Shown in pieces: positions 60,801 to 64,000 of a stretch of DNA of 64,000 bases. The stretch covers positions 132,466,096 through 132,530,095 of the forward strand of contig CM051455.1 of NCBI GenBank assembly GCA_028274465.1, written 5' to 3'. The stretch is from Plantago ovata (lineage: Eukaryota; Streptophyta; Magnoliopsida; Lamiales; Plantaginaceae). Below the pieces are notes generated by a model. It saw only the letters and a list, made by a program, of their open reading frames with translations, ran no database searches and had not been told where the DNA came from. Positions within the stretch are counted from its first letter, which is position 1. Each line of letters begins with the position of its first letter. Position numbers and translations under genes: made by a program.

Positions 60801-63771
60801 AGTTTAGCTGTTTATCCCTCATCTCTTCCCACTTTTATTGACAGAACATTATGCTAATACTATTTGTTACAGGTTTTGCTCCTGCAAAATCTACAATAGC
60901 AGCAGCTTCCCCAGAAGATGACTTGCAAATAAAGGTGTTAGTTTTACTCTGCAAAAAACAAAACCTTTATGTTTACATAGCTAGCTGTACTTGATCCGGT
61001 TTCTGATATATTTGTTCGTCCAATTTGTAAAGGTTCTGAGCCTTCTAAACGGTTGGAAGTTGCTGGTGACAACGCAAAACCTTCTGGGTAAGGAATTCAG
61101 ACAGCTGAGCAATTTTTATTATTATGTTGGTTTGGTCGGGATTTGTATGCTTCACTGTATGCACATGTGAAATATAATGCATTAAATCCTTATGTTCTAT
61201 GTTTAATTCTTATTGAAATTGTTTGTGCATACCAGGTTTGGAGTTGTGAAAGTATTTTTCAAAGATATGAAATATCTTTTATCTGAGAAAGTTTGGGTGG
61301 TGAACGTTCTTGGTAAACTTCTTTCTCTTACATTAACAAACATTTATGCACTGCTATTTATGACGTGATTATTGTTCTTCAACTCCTATCACAGGTTACA
61401 TTGCATATAATTTTGTTATTGGGGCCTATTCCTATTGGGGACCTACGGCCGGCGGTGCGATTTATGCCATGGTAAGTTAACGCACTTGATGCATTCTATA
61501 TATCGTACTTTTTTACTTTTGTTTGGAGTCTATGCAACATTTAGCTGGTATGATATGAGAAAGATGTTTGAACCACTCAAACTTCTGATAGTTTTTACTT
61601 TGGTTCTTAATCTTTGCAAATTTATCTAATAATATTAATGACCTCTCGTGCCTAGAAAAACGCGGACTATATGTTTGGTGGCGTTACGGCAGTCTGTGGA
61701 ATACTTGGAACATTAGCTGGTGGTTTTATTCTGGATCATATCACTTCGACACTGTCCAACGCGTTTAAGGTGAGTCTTTGTTACATATCATTTATTCTGG
61801 AACTAGAATGCAGGTGTATGAATGGAGAACAAATTTTGTGAGAGGGGAATTGTGACTTGCCACTCTTTTTCTTTCTTTTGTTTGTTTATTCTGAAATTTA
61901 TATAATTTTTTAATTTTTATTTCCATACATTCTATATTTATGTTTGCTTCCATCAGTAAGTTTCTCTGTCTCTTGATGCAGCTTCTATCATTGTCAACAC
62001 TTTTGGGAGGAGCAGTTTGCTTCGGTGCCTTTTGCTTACGTCACCAATACCCATATTTGGCGCTTTTTGCAGTAGGACAGTTGTTGGTCTTTGCTACTCA
62101 GGTATTTCCCATTTGAAAGCATATTATTGTGTAACTTGCTAGTAAACTCAAATGCAGTTATATCCTACATTCTGTAATACTGTAGCCCTAGGTTCCGTCA
62201 AATTACATATAATGCTCTTTTATCCTTTGGCAATGATTATAGTTACACTAGTTCCTCTATCATTACCGGTGCTTTATATCTTCAACCATGAAAATACAAC
62301 TTCCTCTGTTCCTAATGTACTGTTTGTTTCTATTGAAAATCTAATTCCTTTAATATTTGCCTCTTTTCTAATATGCACCATCACCCCTAAAATACTAACT
62401 CTTCTTCCCATAATTGGATCGTACCTAATTAACGAAAATATTGGTTTGTGTGATTGGATTGAAACGGACATCTGATTTAAAATAATAAATAAATAATTAA
62501 AAATCCACGGGGTTAAATTATGTGCAGTTAGGCAAGGTTTAAGTTCCCGTATGTATGATTTTTTTCATTTATAACTATGCAGGCACCTGTTAATTTTGTC
62601 TGCCTCCACTCTGTCAAGCCTAGTCTCAGACCATTATCTATGTCAATGTCAACCGTAGCGATACACGTACTTGGTGATGTCCCGTCTGCTCCACTTGTTG
62701 GGCTTCTTCAGGTTCGCCTACTCAACCTCTACTATTGCATGATTTTGGTTTTAATCCTTGTAAGCCACATTGTGGCTATTGAAAGTATGAAAAACCAAAT
62801 GTATTCAATTATACGCAATCATGTTAGATTCGTTAAAGCATAGATGCTTGCTGATATAGTTTATGTAAAAGGTCAAAAGTCGTGGATCTGCTTTAATTGA
62901 AATGGATTTGCCTTACAGTGGAGTTTAACACCAGATGTGTTTTGGGTAGCTAGAACTACAATACTCAAAGTTAAAAAGGATGGGGGAAAAAGCAATTAAA
63001 AGTGACTTTTTTGCCAGAATATGCTAGGAATATAGAAAGCTGGAACTTTTTAGTCTTTGTAGATGATCTAGACATAAAAGTCCTACCAACTTGAGCCATT
63101 TATCTTGCATAAAATTTTCAATTACTAAATTTTCTTAACACCCTCATAATTGAAGAAAAATTATTATGACGTTTTCTGGAGATGGAATATTAAAAGGATT
63201 GGAGACAATCTATCAAATCTTGAATAATACTACGATTACATTTGGAAATTGAAACCGACTTGATTGCTTTTGATTGGCCATGATCCTGATGATACTCCAA
63301 TCCCCTCGAAAACTTGTAGTTACAGACTGCATGCTTTGTTACTCTTTAAGAACTATAAGTACTTAATTTTGTATGGAAAGCTGATAACTAGGGAATGGGA
63401 TTGTATAACTTCTGAATTTTTGCTGGTATGTTCTTAACACAACCTTTCTGTAGGACCGTATTCACAACTGGAGGAAAACTGCTCTTGCATTGACGTCCAT
63501 TCTTTTCCTTGCGGCTATAATTTGGTTTATAGGTAATTTTAGTTTATAGATATTCCATCTGAGTTTTTTTCCTTCTCTAAATTAGAACTTTCTGTTAGAT
63601 GTGGAGAAAATGCGATTTCACAATTACTGGCCTACTTTTATGACAGGAATTTTCATGCATAGTGTGGATAGATACAATGACGAGAGTGACAGCTCAATTC
63701 CTGTGTCTACTGAGCCTGAGAATATGAATGCAGCTCCATTGCAAGAAGAAAAGAAAGCAGAAACTGTGTAG
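57805..63771 (+). CDS. Spinster-like MFS transporter (SPNS homologue)
   Basis: Major facilitator of the spinster family; animal members export sphingosine-1-phosphate or lysophospholipids. Plant substrates are not established. Sixteen exons: 57805-57965, 58831-58917, 59314-59415, 59865-59969, 60070-60145, 60438-60512, 60659-60797, 60873-60934, 61033-61087, 61236-61312, 61395-61471, 61656-61769, 61982-62101, 62583-62711, 63454-63532 and 63647-63771, about 527 residues. Diagnostic segments include VINLLNYIDRGAIASNGI (TM1), YQDGFISSAFMIGLLVASP, FVGVGEACFISLAPPFIDD, GYIAYNFVIGAYSYWGP, MKNADYMFGGVTAVCGILGT, LLVFATQ then APVNFVCLHSVKPSLRPLSM, and SILFLAAIIWFI. The polar tail is about 40 residues. 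At exons 8/9 the expected hydrophilic linker (GSEPSKRLEVAGDNAKPSG) is one base out of frame with canonical splicing; using an acceptor at 61243 keeps a frame but gives a hydrophobic linker. Confidence 0.88.
59122..59340 (+). repeat. Tandem duplication of intron 2 end plus start of exon 3
   Basis: TTACTGATCATGCACAGG with AAAGACTTTAAATTGTCTAA at 59181-59222 repeats at 59297-59338 with period 116. The downstream copy continues into the real exon (YQDGF). The upstream copy provides a decoy acceptor and would read into a TGA. Confidence 0.88.
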
Positions 63772-64000
63772 CTTCTGCCCAACCCTGAATCGCAAGCTCA
63801 ATTTTGACCGAGAAATGTACATATAGCTTAGAGTTTCCTCTCCGAATTGTCCATATAGCTTTTTTTTTCTTTTTCTTTCTGAATGAGTAGTTAGCAAGAC
63901 TGTGTTGGTTATTATTTTCATGGTATGAATTATTTGCTGTTTCTAAGAATTTCGGGTCTTGGCTTTGAGAGGATTTGCTCTTTTTTCTGTATAGTTGATA
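63772..64000 (+). other. 3' UTR of the spinster-like gene and downstream sequence
   Basis: Follows the TAG at 63769-63771. T-rich with no further gene before the window ends. Confidence 0.5.

Overview
This 64 kb window is nuclear DNA of a flowering plant, most likely a eudicot. The evidence is AT-rich intergenic DNA, genes with many GT-AG introns, plant-specific protein families (plastidic signal peptidase, S1/SPH, FAS1-AGP, Dof, mTERF, F-box/FBA), and plant mobile elements (CACTA, Cassandra TRIM, tRNA-derived SINEs, Ty1-copia, MULE, hAT and Harbinger-like MITEs). I see no operon, phage, CRISPR array or prokaryotic signal. The species cannot be named from the sequence alone.

Layout. 0-10 kb: a CACTA terminus at the window edge, then two convergent genes, a plastidic type I signal peptidase (PLSP1-like, +, 5 exons) and a LEA_2/YYVQSP-type membrane protein (-, 3 exons). 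10-23 kb: repeat-dominated, with a broken FTSH-type protease, an LTR/PBS remnant, a palindromic tandem array, one intact S1-family (SPH) gene, SINEs, two Cassandra solo LTRs, a CACTA end, a hAT element and a truncated LINE. 24-36 kb: a UBP-type zinc-finger gene, then a tandemly duplicated block with four mTERF copies: a 5' fragment, two intact intronless genes and a 3' pseudogene. 37-45 kb: a frameshifted intronless eIF5B copy interrupted by a 1.7 kb inverted-repeat element carrying copia gag-protease sequence, followed by a tandem array of degenerate Dof zinc-finger remnants. 45-52 kb: an F-box/FBA gene (-), two F-box remnants, a copia LTR/PBS remnant and a GAAACTAGC-rich repeat block. 52-64 kb: a fasciclin-like AGP gene (+), about 4 kb without a recognised gene, and a 16-exon spinster-like MFS transporter (+).

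The intact genes are unrelated single loci and do not form a pathway. The main interest is structural. Direct reading gives target-site duplications and related empty sites for several insertions, including a TIR-flanked element in eIF5B (5-bp TSD), a SINE holding two nested insertions (13-bp TSD), and a foldback MULE (9-bp TSD) and a MITE that sit in opposite members of a segmental duplication. I found no clearly new biological system. The eIF5B/copia inverted-repeat element and the two palindromic arrays are the least explained structures.
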